This document shows positions 33,610 to 45,827 of a DNA stretch of 46,046 bases, one piece after another. The translations under genes were made by a program, and so were the position numbers. Source of the DNA: Acidaminococcales bacterium (lineage in GTDB: Bacteria; Bacillota; Negativicutes; Acidaminococcales; JAISLQ01); NCBI GenBank assembly GCA_031290885.1, contig JAISLQ010000051.1:1-46046 (forward strand), in the 5' to 3' direction. How positions within the stretch are numbered: position 1 is the stretch's first letter; the number at the start of each line of letters is the position of its first letter. The notes below the pieces were generated by a model that saw only the letters and a list, made by a program, of their open reading frames with translations, was not told the DNA's origin and ran no database searches.

Positions 33610-33912
33610 GTTTTTCCCTCTGGATGGCCATAGGTTGCTTTTGTTAATTATAACATATCAAACCTGCGGCGGGAACATAAAGCGCCTTGAGCAAATGGCG
33701 CCCGCCGGCGCTTGCTTGCCGCGCCCGGATTTTTCTGTTATTGTTCACAAACAGTTCACTTGACGGCCTTTTTTTGGTCAAAATTTTGTTTTATATTATA
33801 AGCACGGCGGCAAAGACATGGCCGATCCCGTAAGGGCAAGCCTTTTTAACGGCTGGCAGCCGGGAATTTGGCCGGTTTTCTGAACGCCAGAAAATTTTAA
33901 GGGGTGAAAGAA
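33610..33912. other. Divergent intergenic region between trmL and the secreted small protein
   Basis: The region contains the trmL promoter at its left side and an AT-rich stretch (33760-33800) likely to hold the promoter of the plus-strand gene; TATATT and TATTAT are present but no clear -35 spacing. No gene or other signal is seen. Confidence 0.45.
33647..33655 (-). promoter_or_regulatory. Extended -10 promoter of the trmL unit
   Basis: On the minus strand TGTTATAAT forms an extended -10 about 38 bases upstream of the trmL start. The -35 is weak, as is common for extended -10 promoters. Confidence 0.6.
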
Positions 33913-34443
33913 ATGAAAAAAGTATTTACAGGTATTGCCGCAGTATTACTAATGACTTGTTTCAGCGCCGCCGGATGGGCTTATCCCGGGCGGGAAGGCC
34001 GGCAAGTCCGGGAGTTTGATCCCGGGCGCAAGGCGGGATGGGTCGAGTTTGTGGCCGAAAAAAACAAACTGCGCGCCGACTTTCTAAACGGCGAAGTCGC
34101 CGCCGGCCGCCTGTCGCGGCAAGCGGCGGACGCCCATATCACGCTGATGGACGAACGTTTGGCGCAAATTAAGGACGGCGGGCAGAGGCGCCGCGCCGAA
34201 AGCGCGGCGGAGAGAGAAGCCGCCCGCAAAGCCAGGCGCGATTATTTCGATAAAGTGCGCGCGCTGGAAATCGCATCAATCCAAAAAGCGGTTGCCGCCG
34301 GCCGGATAGAAAAAGAGAAGGGCGAGAGGATGATTGAACGCCTGGAAAATGACGGCGGCTATAGATACGGCGGCTGCCGCCGCGGCGGCGAGGAAGGATG
34401 CGGCGGTTATGGCCGCGGCGGCGGCAAAGGTTATTATCGGTAA
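33913..34443 (+). CDS. Small secreted protein with DUF2680-like repeats and Gly-rich tail
   Basis: The ATG at 33913 is preferred over the GTG at 33904 because AAGGGGTG precedes it; the product has 176 residues. A clear signal peptide (residues 1-23, ending GWA) is followed by a charged helical region with two similar units, FLNGEVAAGRLSRQAADAHI and IQKAVAAGRIEKEKGERMI. These resemble the short helical motif of DUF2680-type exported Firmicutes proteins. The tail (about 150-176) is rich in Gly, Arg and Tyr with two cysteines. Function is unknown. It stands alone between divergent and convergent neighbours. Confidence 0.65.
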   Translation: MKKVFTGIAAVLLMTCFSAAGWAYPGREGRQVREFDPGRKAGWVEFVAEKNKLRADFLNGEVAAGRLSRQAADAHITLMDERLAQIKDGGQRRRAESAAEREAARKARRDYFDKVRALEIASIQKAVAAGRIEKEKGERMIERLENDGGYRYGGCRRGGEEGCGGYGRGGGKGYYR

Positions 34444-34454
34444 TTTGCGGATGA

Positions 34455-34496
34455 ATCGCCGGCGGCGCGGCCGCCGGCGATGAACCGGTTTTGTTT
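34455..34496 (+). terminator. Hairpin after the secreted protein gene
   Basis: A perfect 12-bp stem (34455-34466 with 34470-34481, loop GCG) begins 12 bases after the stop codon and is followed by a T-rich run (GGTTTTGTTT). Confidence 0.6.
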
Positions 34497-34500
34497 CAGG

Positions 34501-34544
34501 GCCCGCCCCTTTGCCGGCGTTAAAACGGCGGCAAAGGGGCGGGC
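34501..34544. terminator. Second hairpin between convergent genes
   Basis: A perfect 16-bp stem (34501-34516 with 34529-34544, 12-base loop) lies 28 bases beyond the ligA stop. It has no T-run on either side, so it may stabilise RNA ends or pause polymerase. Confidence 0.55.
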
Positions 34545-34572
34545 CGGTTTCACCGGCAACGGCAGGATACGC

Positions 34573-38756
<4,184 letters not shown>

Positions 38757-38973
38757 AAACGCCCCCCTTGGCAAAACAAGCCGCCATCGGCGGCGGCCGC
38801 TTGTCGGCGCTTTTTTGCGCGCCTTCGGCTAAAAATCTTGCCGGCATGCCCTGCATGAAAATATTCGGCGCAGCGGCGCCAGCCGCTTGCCGGAAGCGCC
38901 CTTGGGCCGAGGCGGGGCGCCACGCGGCTTGGCCGGTCGCGGCAAGGACGCTATCTTGCCCTCCGGCGCCGCT

Positions 38974-39579
38974 TCACAGCGAAACCATTTTGTTTTTCAA
39001 AGCATATAGCACGGCCTGCGTACGGTCATGAACTTTGAGTTTTTTGAATATGTTGGTCAAGTGGTTCTTGACGGTTTTTTCGCTTAAATAAAGTTTTCCG
39101 GCAATGTCCCGGTTGTTCATGCCGCAGCCGATCAATTGCAATATTTCCATCTCCCGCGCGGTCAGCCGGATCTCTTTTGCCCCGCCTGCGCCGGGCGGCG
39201 AAGGTTTGGCGCCCTTTGCCCAATCCGCGCCGTCGCCTTTTATTTCGCGGAGGGCGCCGGCCAACGAAGCGGCCGGAATATTCCCGCGCAGGCAGCCGGC
39301 AGCTTCTATGCGGGAAAGATCCGCTTCGGGGGCGTTTTTTTCGCCTGCGATAAAAATTACTTTGCAATGGCCGCGCAAACGGCGATTCAGCTCAAATCCG
39401 CCCATTTTCGGCAGCCCGCTGTCAAGCAGCACGATGTCGGGCTTCAGTTCTTTGGCCAATTTTGCCGCAATTTCCCCGTCTTCCGCTTCCCCGGCCACAT
39501 GCATGTCCTTTTCCGCCCGCAAAATGCTTTTGATTCCTTCGCGGACAAACGTACAACCGTCAGCTATGAGGATTTTCAT
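38974..39579 (-). CDS. NarL/LuxR-type response regulator with an atypical receiver
   Basis: The C-terminal LuxR helix-turn-helix (about residues 138-195: LTAREMEILQLIGCG, NRDIAGKLYLSEKTVKNHL) is canonical. The receiver (1-120) keeps the phosphorylatable Asp53 in LLDSGLP, but only one residue of the acidic metal pair (D7 followed by Gly), Ala where Thr/Ser is expected (FIAGE) and no conserved Lys (GCLRGN instead of GYLLK). Phosphorylation may therefore be absent or unusual. No sensor kinase gene is in the window. It lies 20 bases after pgi as the last gene of the sugar-phosphate operon. Targets are unknown. Confidence 0.85.
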   Translation of the reverse strand: MKILIADGCTFVREGIKSILRAEKDMHVAGEAEDGEIAAKLAKELKPDIVLLDSGLPKMGGFELNRRLRGHCKVIFIAGEKNAPEADLSRIEAAGCLRGNIPAASLAGALREIKGDGADWAKGAKPSPPGAGGAKEIRLTAREMEILQLIGCGMNNRDIAGKLYLSEKTVKNHLTNIFKKLKVHDRTQAVLYALKNKMVSL

Positions 39580-39599
39580 GTTGCATTTGTCTCCAAAAG

Positions 39600-41066
39600 C
39601 TATTTTTGCAAAGCGGCCATTTTTACCTTCAGTATTTTTTTGTATGCCTCCACGCCCGGCTGGTCGAAAGCGTCCACATTGGCCAATTCTCCCTCGTAGG
39701 CGATCGAGAGCGCCAAGAGGTACATGAGGGCACCCAGATAGTAAAGATTCAGCCGGGGCAGGACAAACACGGCGCAGAAACGCCCGTTGCCGGCCAAAGC
39801 CTCCGCGTTCGCCTCCAGCGCGGCATTCATCGCCTTGCTGAAAGTAACGCCGGAAATTTTGCCAAGCGCGCTTTCCTGCGGAAAATAGTTGGGGATTGCG
39901 GGATCGTTGTCCCAGGCGGCAACTTTGACGAACTGCACGACTTTGTTAAGTTTCCCTTCCTGATGTTGCTGGGTCTGGGCGTGCATGTCGGTCGTGCCGA
40001 CCGCGGCGATGGGGGTGCGCCCGTAATGCGCCGGCAGTCCGTCCCGGGTACGCCCTTTGCCAAGCGACTCGGCCAAAAGCTGGATGTACCATTCCGCCAG
40101 CGATTTCAGGCTGTCGGCGTAGGGCATGAATACTTCCATGTCGCGGCCGAATTTTTCCGCCGCCAGAAACTTCAGCGCGGCGTTTAAAAGCGCCATGTTT
40201 TCATAAGGGTCGTCAGACTGGCAAGCTTTGTCCATGTCCCTGGCCCCGGCGAGGAAGTTTTTGAAATCAAGCCCAACCGCCGCAGCGGTAACCAAGCCGA
40301 CGTCGCTGAATACGCTGAAGCGCCCGCCCACGCCGTCCGGCACGCAAAACAGCCGCCAGCCGTTCTCGCGCGCCAGTTTGTGCAGCAAAGTTTCCCCCGC
40401 GCCTTCCGCCGGGTCGGTAACCGCCGTTACTTCAACCTCCAAAACATCTTTTTGTTTGTCAAGTTCCGCCAGCGCGTACATGAAACAAGCCATGGTCTCC
40501 AAGGTCGCGCCGGACTTTGAAATGACGATAAGCGAAATTTTGTAAAGCCGGCGGGCGCCGTTTTCTTTCAGCGCCCGCGCTTGCGCCGCGATCTCCCGCA
40601 AAAGCGCGTCCGTGCGCGCCCCGTCGACATTGTTGCCGCTGAAATAAAACTGCGGCCAGCCGCTGCGGCTATCCCGCCCTTTTTGATTCCAAAATTCGCC
40701 GCAACCTACGTCGAAAAGCACTTTGTTGCCTAAAAAAGAACCGCCTATCCCGAAAGATATTACGGCGTCCACGCGGTTTCTTAAACCGGCGCCGAAAGCC
40801 GCCAGAGCGTCCATGGATTCCGGCGTGTTTATATGGCCTCTTTCCACATAAGGCAGTTGGCTGAACAAAACCTTTTCCGGCTGCCCGTCTTTGGACAGAT
40901 GGCCCTTTACCTCGCCGCTTTTGCGCATGTGGGCAACGGCGGACGCAGCGGCTTTGATCTTGTCCGATATTTCTGCCAACATGGCGCCGCTTACCATGTT
41001 GTCGCCATATAAGTTGTTATAAACAAAGGAGATCCCGGCGGCATTGGCCAACGTGTCGTCTCGCAT
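39600..41066 (-). CDS. pgi: Glucose-6-phosphate isomerase
   Basis: The enzyme interconverts glucose-6-phosphate and fructose-6-phosphate, joining glycolysis to the galU and glmS branches. The 488-residue product has the SIS-fold motifs FGIGGSFLGNKVLFD, FSGNNVDG, VISKSGATLET and a C-terminal HAQTQQHQEG, with the GTTDMHAQTQ histidine region. The product is shorter than the E. coli enzyme and closer to the compact form. It lies 15 bases after galU, so they share a transcript. Confidence 0.93.
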   Translation of the reverse strand: MRDDTLANAAGISFVYNNLYGDNMVSGAMLAEISDKIKAAASAVAHMRKSGEVKGHLSKDGQPEKVLFSQLPYVERGHINTPESMDALAAFGAGLRNRVDAVISFGIGGSFLGNKVLFDVGCGEFWNQKGRDSRSGWPQFYFSGNNVDGARTDALLREIAAQARALKENGARRLYKISLIVISKSGATLETMACFMYALAELDKQKDVLEVEVTAVTDPAEGAGETLLHKLARENGWRLFCVPDGVGGRFSVFSDVGLVTAAAVGLDFKNFLAGARDMDKACQSDDPYENMALLNAALKFLAAEKFGRDMEVFMPYADSLKSLAEWYIQLLAESLGKGRTRDGLPAHYGRTPIAAVGTTDMHAQTQQHQEGKLNKVVQFVKVAAWDNDPAIPNYFPQESALGKISGVTFSKAMNAALEANAEALAGNGRFCAVFVLPRLNLYYLGALMYLLALSIAYEGELANVDAFDQPGVEAYKKILKVKMAALQK

Positions 41067-41081
41067 AGTCTACGCGCCTTT

Positions 41082-41960
41082 CTATGTATGATTGCCCTTT
41101 ACGGCCTTGCTCAAGTATCGCTGGAAATCATCGCGCAGCTGCGGGTCTTTGAGCGCGAAATCCACCGTGGCTTCCAAAAAGCCCTTCTTGCTGCCAATAT
41201 CATAACGGCGCCCGGAAAAATTGAAGGCGAAAACTTTTTCTTTGCGCGCCAGGGCGGAAAGCGAATCGGTCAACTGTATCTCGCCGCCCGCGCCGGGCTT
41301 GGCTTTGGCCAGCAGGGGAAATATCCCCGGCCGGATAATATAGCGTCCCAATATAGCCAGATTGGAGGGGGCTTCTTCCGCCGGCGGTTTTTCCACAAGG
41401 CTGGCAACCCGCCAGACAGCGTCTTTGATCCGTTCGGCCGGGTTTACTATGCCGTAATTCGACACTTGGGAGTTGGGTACCGGTTGCACGCCGATCACGC
41501 TGCCGCCGTATTCCCCGTAGACATCCAGCAATTGGCTAAGGCATGGCGTTTTTGCGTCCACTATGTCGTCCCCGAGCATCACGGCGAAGGGCTGGCCGCC
41601 GATAAACTGGCGGGCGGCGGCCACGGCGTGGCCGAGCCCCAAAGCTTCCTTTTGCCTGATATAGTGTATCGGGATATCGGCAATGTCCCGCACGGCTTGC
41701 AGCAGTTCTTCTTTGCCCTGCTTTTCCAGCAAAAGTTCCAGCTCAACCGCCCGGTCGAAATAATCTTCCAGCGCGCGCTTGTTGCGCCCGGTGATTATGA
41801 GGATTTCTTCTATCCCCGAAAGCAGGGCTTCCTCTATGATATGCTGGATGGCCGGCTTATCTACTATGGGCAGCATCTCTTTCGGCTGCGACTTGGTTGC
41901 CGGCAAGAGGCGCGTGCCCAGGCCCGCCGCCGGGATTATTACTTTGGTGATTTTTTTCAT
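41082..41960 (-). CDS. galU: UTP-glucose-1-phosphate uridylyltransferase GalU
   Basis: The enzyme makes UDP-glucose from glucose-1-phosphate and UTP for envelope polysaccharides. The nucleotide-binding motif is AAGLGTRLLPATKSQPKEMLP at the N-terminus (given by its core, GLGTRLLPATKSQPKEM). VDKPAIQHIIEEAL, LGLGHAV, MLGDDIVD and the GEIQLTDSL segment follow. The 292-residue length is standard. The preceding gene supplies glucose-1-phosphate, completing a route from glucose-6-phosphate to UDP-glucose. Confidence 0.96.
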   Translation of the reverse strand: MKKITKVIIPAAGLGTRLLPATKSQPKEMLPIVDKPAIQHIIEEALLSGIEEILIITGRNKRALEDYFDRAVELELLLEKQGKEELLQAVRDIADIPIHYIRQKEALGLGHAVAAARQFIGGQPFAVMLGDDIVDAKTPCLSQLLDVYGEYGGSVIGVQPVPNSQVSNYGIVNPAERIKDAVWRVASLVEKPPAEEAPSNLAILGRYIIRPGIFPLLAKAKPGAGGEIQLTDSLSALARKEKVFAFNFSGRRYDIGSKKGFLEATVDFALKDPQLRDDFQRYLSKAVKGNHT

Positions 41961-41999
41961 TGCTTTCGCGTTCCGCCGCCCTTCGCAAAATCTAAACCT

Positions 42000-43376
42000 T
42001 CAATCGGGCTCGCCGCCGATGACCGCCAGCAATTCCGCTGTTTTTTCTTCCATGAGCGCCCGGTCGGCGCGCGTTTCCAGGTTCAGCCGCACTACCGGCT
42101 CGGTATTGGATATGCGGACATTGAAACGCCATTTGCTGAATTCAAAACTTATGCCGTCCACTTCTTCCGCCTTGCCGAGCCCGGCGTATTTTTCCTTGAT
42201 GCGGGCAAGCACGCCGGGGCCGTCTTTCACCCGCCTGTTTATTTCTCCGCTGCAAGGGAACTTGGCGATACATTCGCCGACCATTTCGGACAAAGGCTTG
42301 CCGGACACGCACATCAATTCGGTTATCAGCAGCCAAGGCAACATGCCGCTGTCGCAATAAGTAAAGTCTTTGAAATAATGGTGCGCCGACATCTCGCCGC
42401 CGTAAACGGCGTCCACCTGGCGCATTTTTTCTTTTATGAAGGCGTGCCCGCTTTTACATTCAACCGCTTCTCCGCCCAATCTCTTTACCGTCTCCAACGT
42501 GTTCCATATAAGGCGCGGATCGTGGATTATCCTGGCTCCGGGCACCTTGCGCAAAAAAGCCTCCGCCAGTATGCCTACTATATAATAGCCTTCAATAAAT
42601 TCGCCGTCCGCGTCGAACAAAAAGCAACGATCATAATCGCCGTCCCAGGCCACGCCCAAATCGGCTTTTTCTCTTTTGACGGCGGCGGCTGTCTCCGCAC
42701 GGTTTCGCGGCAGGATCGGATTGGGCACGCCGTTAGGGAAATTGCCGTCAGGTTGGCTGTAAAGTTTGACAAATTTGAACGGCAGGCGCCTTTCCAACTG
42801 TTCAAGCGGCGCGCCCGCGCAGCCGTTGCCCACGTTCGCCACTATCTTCAGCGGCTTTAAAGCGCCGGAATCAACATAGCTCAAAAGATGCCCGATATAG
42901 TCCCCCATCACATCCACCTTGGTAACAAGGCCCTTTTCCGGCCCGTCCTGCGCGCCGCGCGTAAAACTGCCCGCCAGCGCGCGGTCGGCGATCTCCATGA
43001 GGCCGCTGTCGCTGGAAATCGGGCGCGAGCCTTCCCGCACAAATTTCATGCCGTTGTATTCTTTGGGATTGTGGCTGGCCGTAACCATAACGCCGCCGTC
43101 CGCTTTCAGGAAAGTAGTGGCGAAATACACCATCTCCGTGCCGCAAAGCCCTATATCCAAAACAGAACAGCCGGCGTCCGTCAAGCCTTCCGCCAAAGCG
43201 TTCTGTATGCTCTCGCCGGAAAGCCGCGCGTCACGCCCTAAAACCACCTTCTTTGCCGTAAGCAGGCCGGCGAAAACCCTGCCGATGCGGTAAGCCATTT
43301 CCTCGTTCAATTCGTCCGGTACCTTGCCGCGCAAATCATACGCCTTAAATGCGCTTCTGCATTTTGTCAAATCCAT
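42000..43376 (-). CDS. Phosphomannomutase/phosphoglucomutase (alpha-D-phosphohexomutase)
   Basis: The enzyme moves phosphate between C6 and C1 of mannose or glucose. In this 458-residue product the active-site serine lies in MVTASHNPKEYNGMK (near residue 97), the metal loop is DGDYDRC (near 243), the sugar-specificity loop is GGEMSAHHYF (near 325, of the GEMSGH type seen in bifunctional PMM/PGM), and the phosphate loop RISNTEPVVRLNLE is near the end. GGGGAGGAA precedes the ATG. It heads the operon with galU, pgi and the response regulator. Confidence 0.92.
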   Translation of the reverse strand: MDLTKCRSAFKAYDLRGKVPDELNEEMAYRIGRVFAGLLTAKKVVLGRDARLSGESIQNALAEGLTDAGCSVLDIGLCGTEMVYFATTFLKADGGVMVTASHNPKEYNGMKFVREGSRPISSDSGLMEIADRALAGSFTRGAQDGPEKGLVTKVDVMGDYIGHLLSYVDSGALKPLKIVANVGNGCAGAPLEQLERRLPFKFVKLYSQPDGNFPNGVPNPILPRNRAETAAAVKREKADLGVAWDGDYDRCFLFDADGEFIEGYYIVGILAEAFLRKVPGARIIHDPRLIWNTLETVKRLGGEAVECKSGHAFIKEKMRQVDAVYGGEMSAHHYFKDFTYCDSGMLPWLLITELMCVSGKPLSEMVGECIAKFPCSGEINRRVKDGPGVLARIKEKYAGLGKAEEVDGISFEFSKWRFNVRISNTEPVVRLNLETRADRALMEEKTAELLAVIGGEPD

Positions 43377-43988
43377 AGCCGTTCCTCCCCGAAAATAAAT
43401 TGCCGCCGCTATTTAAATATTCAAGCTGAAACCGGGTTGACCTGCCGGCCGCCATGAAAACAAAAAGTTTCAAAAGAAGCGGCGCAAAGCTTCCCGGCGC
43501 AGCCCGAAACGGCAAAAAACCCGCCGCTTCCCGCTTCTTTAGGCCGCAGCGGAAAGGCAATGAAGGCCAAAAGCCCGACAATAATCAAAGGGGGCCGCTT
43601 CCCGGAAAAATCAGTTTTTGCGGGGGACGAACTAGGTTCATAATGGGAACATTGTACCACACAACAGAACAGTTTATCAACTTTTCCTTTAGGATGGGCC
43701 GCATAAAGGGCGGCACAAAACCGCTTTTGCCCCTGAAAACGCCGCTTGCCGCGCAGTAATACTCCGGGCCATTGAAATGCCGATTAAATATGGCGCATTT
43801 TATATGGCCGGCCAATTGTTTCCCATAAGCTCACGCTGCCCGCCCGTCCATTGCGCAACGCTGAATTGGCGGGGCAGCGCTATCGGCGCCGCGGCAGACC
43901 GTCCGCCGAAGGGAGCGGCTTGCGCCGGCAGGCTGATCCGGCCAACCGCCGCCCGCCTTTAGCCGGACGGCCGTTGGCGGCAGGGGCG
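43377..43988. other. Intergenic region with long structured leader
   Basis: The left part (43377-43645) is the untranslated leader of the phosphohexomutase operon. It can fold with a 10-bp pairing of 43473-43482 to 43531-43540 enclosing GC-rich hairpins, followed on the minus strand by TTTT, which looks like an attenuator. The right part (43760-43988), after the lyase stop, is GC-rich with no clear terminator. Short open frames here (for example 43421-43660 minus) lack ribosome sites and family features. Confidence 0.4.
43651..43680 (-). promoter_or_regulatory. Promoter of the phosphohexomutase-galU-pgi operon
   Basis: On the minus strand TTGATA (complement of 43675-43680) is followed, 18 bases on, by TACAAT (complement of 43651-43656). 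Transcription would begin near 43645, leaving a leader of about 270 nt. Confidence 0.65.
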
Positions 43989-45455
43989 TTACAGGCCGGA
44001 GGGCATATCGGCGCAAAACTTTGCGGCAAGCCGTTCCTGCCAGTCGCCGATGGGGCGCAGCCGCCCAAAGAAAAACCGCAGCATTTCAGGTTCTTCTTCA
44101 AATTCCAATCCGCCGATGCAGGCACGGTTTTTATACAGCCAGGACAGGCGGTCGGCGACAAATTTCATCTGCGAATAGGTAAATACCCGTTTGGGAATGG
44201 CCAGGCGCACTAATTCCATGTCGGATACTTTTTCCGTGCCGTCGGGATTTCTTTGCTCGGACAAGGTGCCGCGTTCCATGCCGCGAATGCCGCCGACGAT
44301 GTAGATAGCTGCGGCCAGGGCGCCGGCCGGGTATTCTTCCTGCCGGATATGGCCAACGAACCTTGAAGCGTCCACATGGCAGCCCAGGCCGCCGAACGGG
44401 GTAACGACCGGCACGCCGTTTTCCGTGAGCATTTTGCCCAAAGCCTCGACGAAAATCGGCGTTTGGTTTATCACGTTAAAATCAAGCGTTTCTTTTATCC
44501 CCACGGCAATGGCCTCCATTTCGCGCACCGACATGCCGCCGTAGGTAAGAAATCCTTCGTAAAGGGTAACCAGGGGACGCAGTTTTTTATAATACTCGGC
44601 ATTGGACGTGATTATGCCGCCGCCGCGCGCGCAGCCCAGCTTGCGGGCGGAAAAATAAGATATGTCCATGAGCGAGGCGATTTCCCGCACTATGTCTTTA
44701 AGCGGCCGGTTGGCGCAGGACGCTTCCCGGGCCTTGATAAAGTAGAGGTTGTCGGCGAGCAGGCTGGCGTCAAGGATCAGGAGTATCCCCCGCGAACGGC
44801 AGAAGGCCGAGACTTCGCGCATGTTCGCCAAAGACACCGGCTGCCCCCCTATAAGGTTGGTGCCGGATTCAATGCGCACGAAGGCGACATTGCCAACCCC
44901 GGCTTTTTCCACGGCGGCTTTGAGCAAGTCCAGGTCGAAATTGCCTTTGAAAGGGTCGCCGCTGACAGCGTTGGTCGCGCCGGGGGAGCAGACTTCGACG
45001 ACTTTTCCGCCCAAGCGGGTTATGTGCGCTTTGGTTGTGGTAAAATGATAGTTCATTATCGTATATTTGCCTTCGGCAACGAAAGCGTTGGCGATAATAT
45101 TTTCGCAGGCCCGGCCCTGATGCGCCGGCAGGAAATATTTTGTGCCGAATACATCGCTTAACGCGGCAGACAGGCGGAAAAATGTTTCCGACCCGGCGTA
45201 GCTGTCGTCAGCCGTAAGCATGGCCGCATACTGCGCGTCGCTCATGGCGTTGACGCCGCTGTCGGTCAGCATGTCCAGAAAAACGTCGCGGTTTTTCAGG
45301 AGAAAGGTGTTGTTGCCGGCTTCCTGCACGGCGCGCAGCCGCTCGTTGACCGGCAGAAGGTTGACGCGCTGCACCATGCGGACTTTGTGCATTTCCAGCG
45401 GGATGTTTTCGCCGGAAAAAAAGGTTACTTTTTCTTCGCTTTGATCGTTTGGCAT
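43989..45455 (-). CDS. PLP-dependent beta-eliminating lyase, tyrosine phenol-lyase-like
   Basis: The tyrosine phenol-lyase/tryptophanase family splits Tyr or Trp to phenol or indole, pyruvate and ammonia, reversibly for Tyr. In this 488-residue product the PLP lysine is K272 in SARKLG, the Asp contacting the pyridine nitrogen is D229 in LILDASL, and R115 lies in AHQGRACEN. Two positions that separate the enzymes point to the phenol-lyase: Arg395 in MERG, where tryptophanase has VEIG, and Phe461 in LRFF, where tryptophanase has RHF. The residue before the PLP lysine is Arg rather than the usual Lys, so this is a divergent member. AAGGAGG precedes the ATG. Expression is governed by a T-box leader. 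Family assignment is firm, substrate less so. Confidence 0.8.
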   Translation of the reverse strand: MPNDQSEEKVTFFSGENIPLEMHKVRMVQRVNLLPVNERLRAVQEAGNNTFLLKNRDVFLDMLTDSGVNAMSDAQYAAMLTADDSYAGSETFFRLSAALSDVFGTKYFLPAHQGRACENIIANAFVAEGKYTIMNYHFTTTKAHITRLGGKVVEVCSPGATNAVSGDPFKGNFDLDLLKAAVEKAGVGNVAFVRIESGTNLIGGQPVSLANMREVSAFCRSRGILLILDASLLADNLYFIKAREASCANRPLKDIVREIASLMDISYFSARKLGCARGGGIITSNAEYYKKLRPLVTLYEGFLTYGGMSVREMEAIAVGIKETLDFNVINQTPIFVEALGKMLTENGVPVVTPFGGLGCHVDASRFVGHIRQEEYPAGALAAAIYIVGGIRGMERGTLSEQRNPDGTEKVSDMELVRLAIPKRVFTYSQMKFVADRLSWLYKNRACIGGLEFEEEPEMLRFFFGRLRPIGDWQERLAAKFCADMPSGL

Positions 45456-45520
45456 TGGTTTTTCCTCCTTATTTCAGTAAATCAGTCTCAAGGAAATCCC
45501 CGGGGCGGATGCTTTCCTTC

Positions 45521-45577
45521 AAAACAAAAAGCCCCCGCGCCCTGAACAAAACAGTCAATGTTCAAGGGACGAAAGCT
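45521..45577 (-). terminator. Regulated terminator of the T-box leader
   Basis: On the minus strand AGCTTTCGTCCC...TGAACA pairs with TGTTCA...GGGCGCGGGGGCT (45577 down to 45530), followed by a T-rich tract (TTTTTGTTTT, 45530-45521). Its 5' arm lies just after the T-box core and would be exclusive with the antiterminator. Confidence 0.8.
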
Positions 45578-45791
45578 AAAACTCCCGCGGTACCACCCTT
45601 ATTACAGCCGAAAAACCCGGCTGTCGCTCGGCGCGCCTTGTAACGGCGGCGATCCGGGCGCCGCTTGGACGCGGCGCCGGCTCAGGAGTGTATTTACACG
45701 CGCCTAACGGGCCCTGCTCGCACCTGCCGCAGGGTCTCTGGCAACCGGCATCGGCATCGTCTTTCTCTCCATCAAAGCCTGTATGTTGTTT
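45521..45791 (-). promoter_or_regulatory. T-box riboswitch (tyrosine specifier UAC) upstream of the lyase gene
   Basis: Read on the minus strand, the leader contains all main T-box parts. Stem I is closed by GGCT...GGAG pairing with CTCC...AGCC. An apical AGAGA-CCCTGC...GCAGGG element carries GGTG. The internal loop strand GTAAATACA holds the specifier TAC (45690-45692) followed by A. The T-box core AGGGTGGTACCGCG lies at 45586-45599; its UGGU would pair with a tRNA ending in ACCA, as tRNA-Tyr does. An intrinsic terminator follows. Uncharged tRNA should stabilise the antiterminator and allow transcription. The class is certain from the core motif; the codon is read by eye from the loop geometry. 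Confidence 0.88.
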
Positions 45792-45797
45792 GTTGAA

Positions 45798-45827
45798 ATT
45801 CTATCACGGGCAACCCCGCTTTGTCAA
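45798..45827 (-). promoter_or_regulatory. Promoter of the T-box leader and lyase gene
   Basis: On the minus strand TTGACA (complement of 45822-45827) is 18 bases from TAGAAT (complement of 45798-45803). The start would be near 45791, at the beginning of the T-box fold. Confidence 0.75.

Noticed and set aside
41088-42860. 590-residue open frame on the plus strand
   Set aside because: It lies antisense to galU and the phosphohexomutase gene, both with clear motifs; it is an artefact of GC-rich codon use.
43421-43660. 79-residue minus-strand open frame in the operon leader
   Set aside because: Its start coincides with the predicted promoter -10, it has no ribosome site, and the sequence has no family features.
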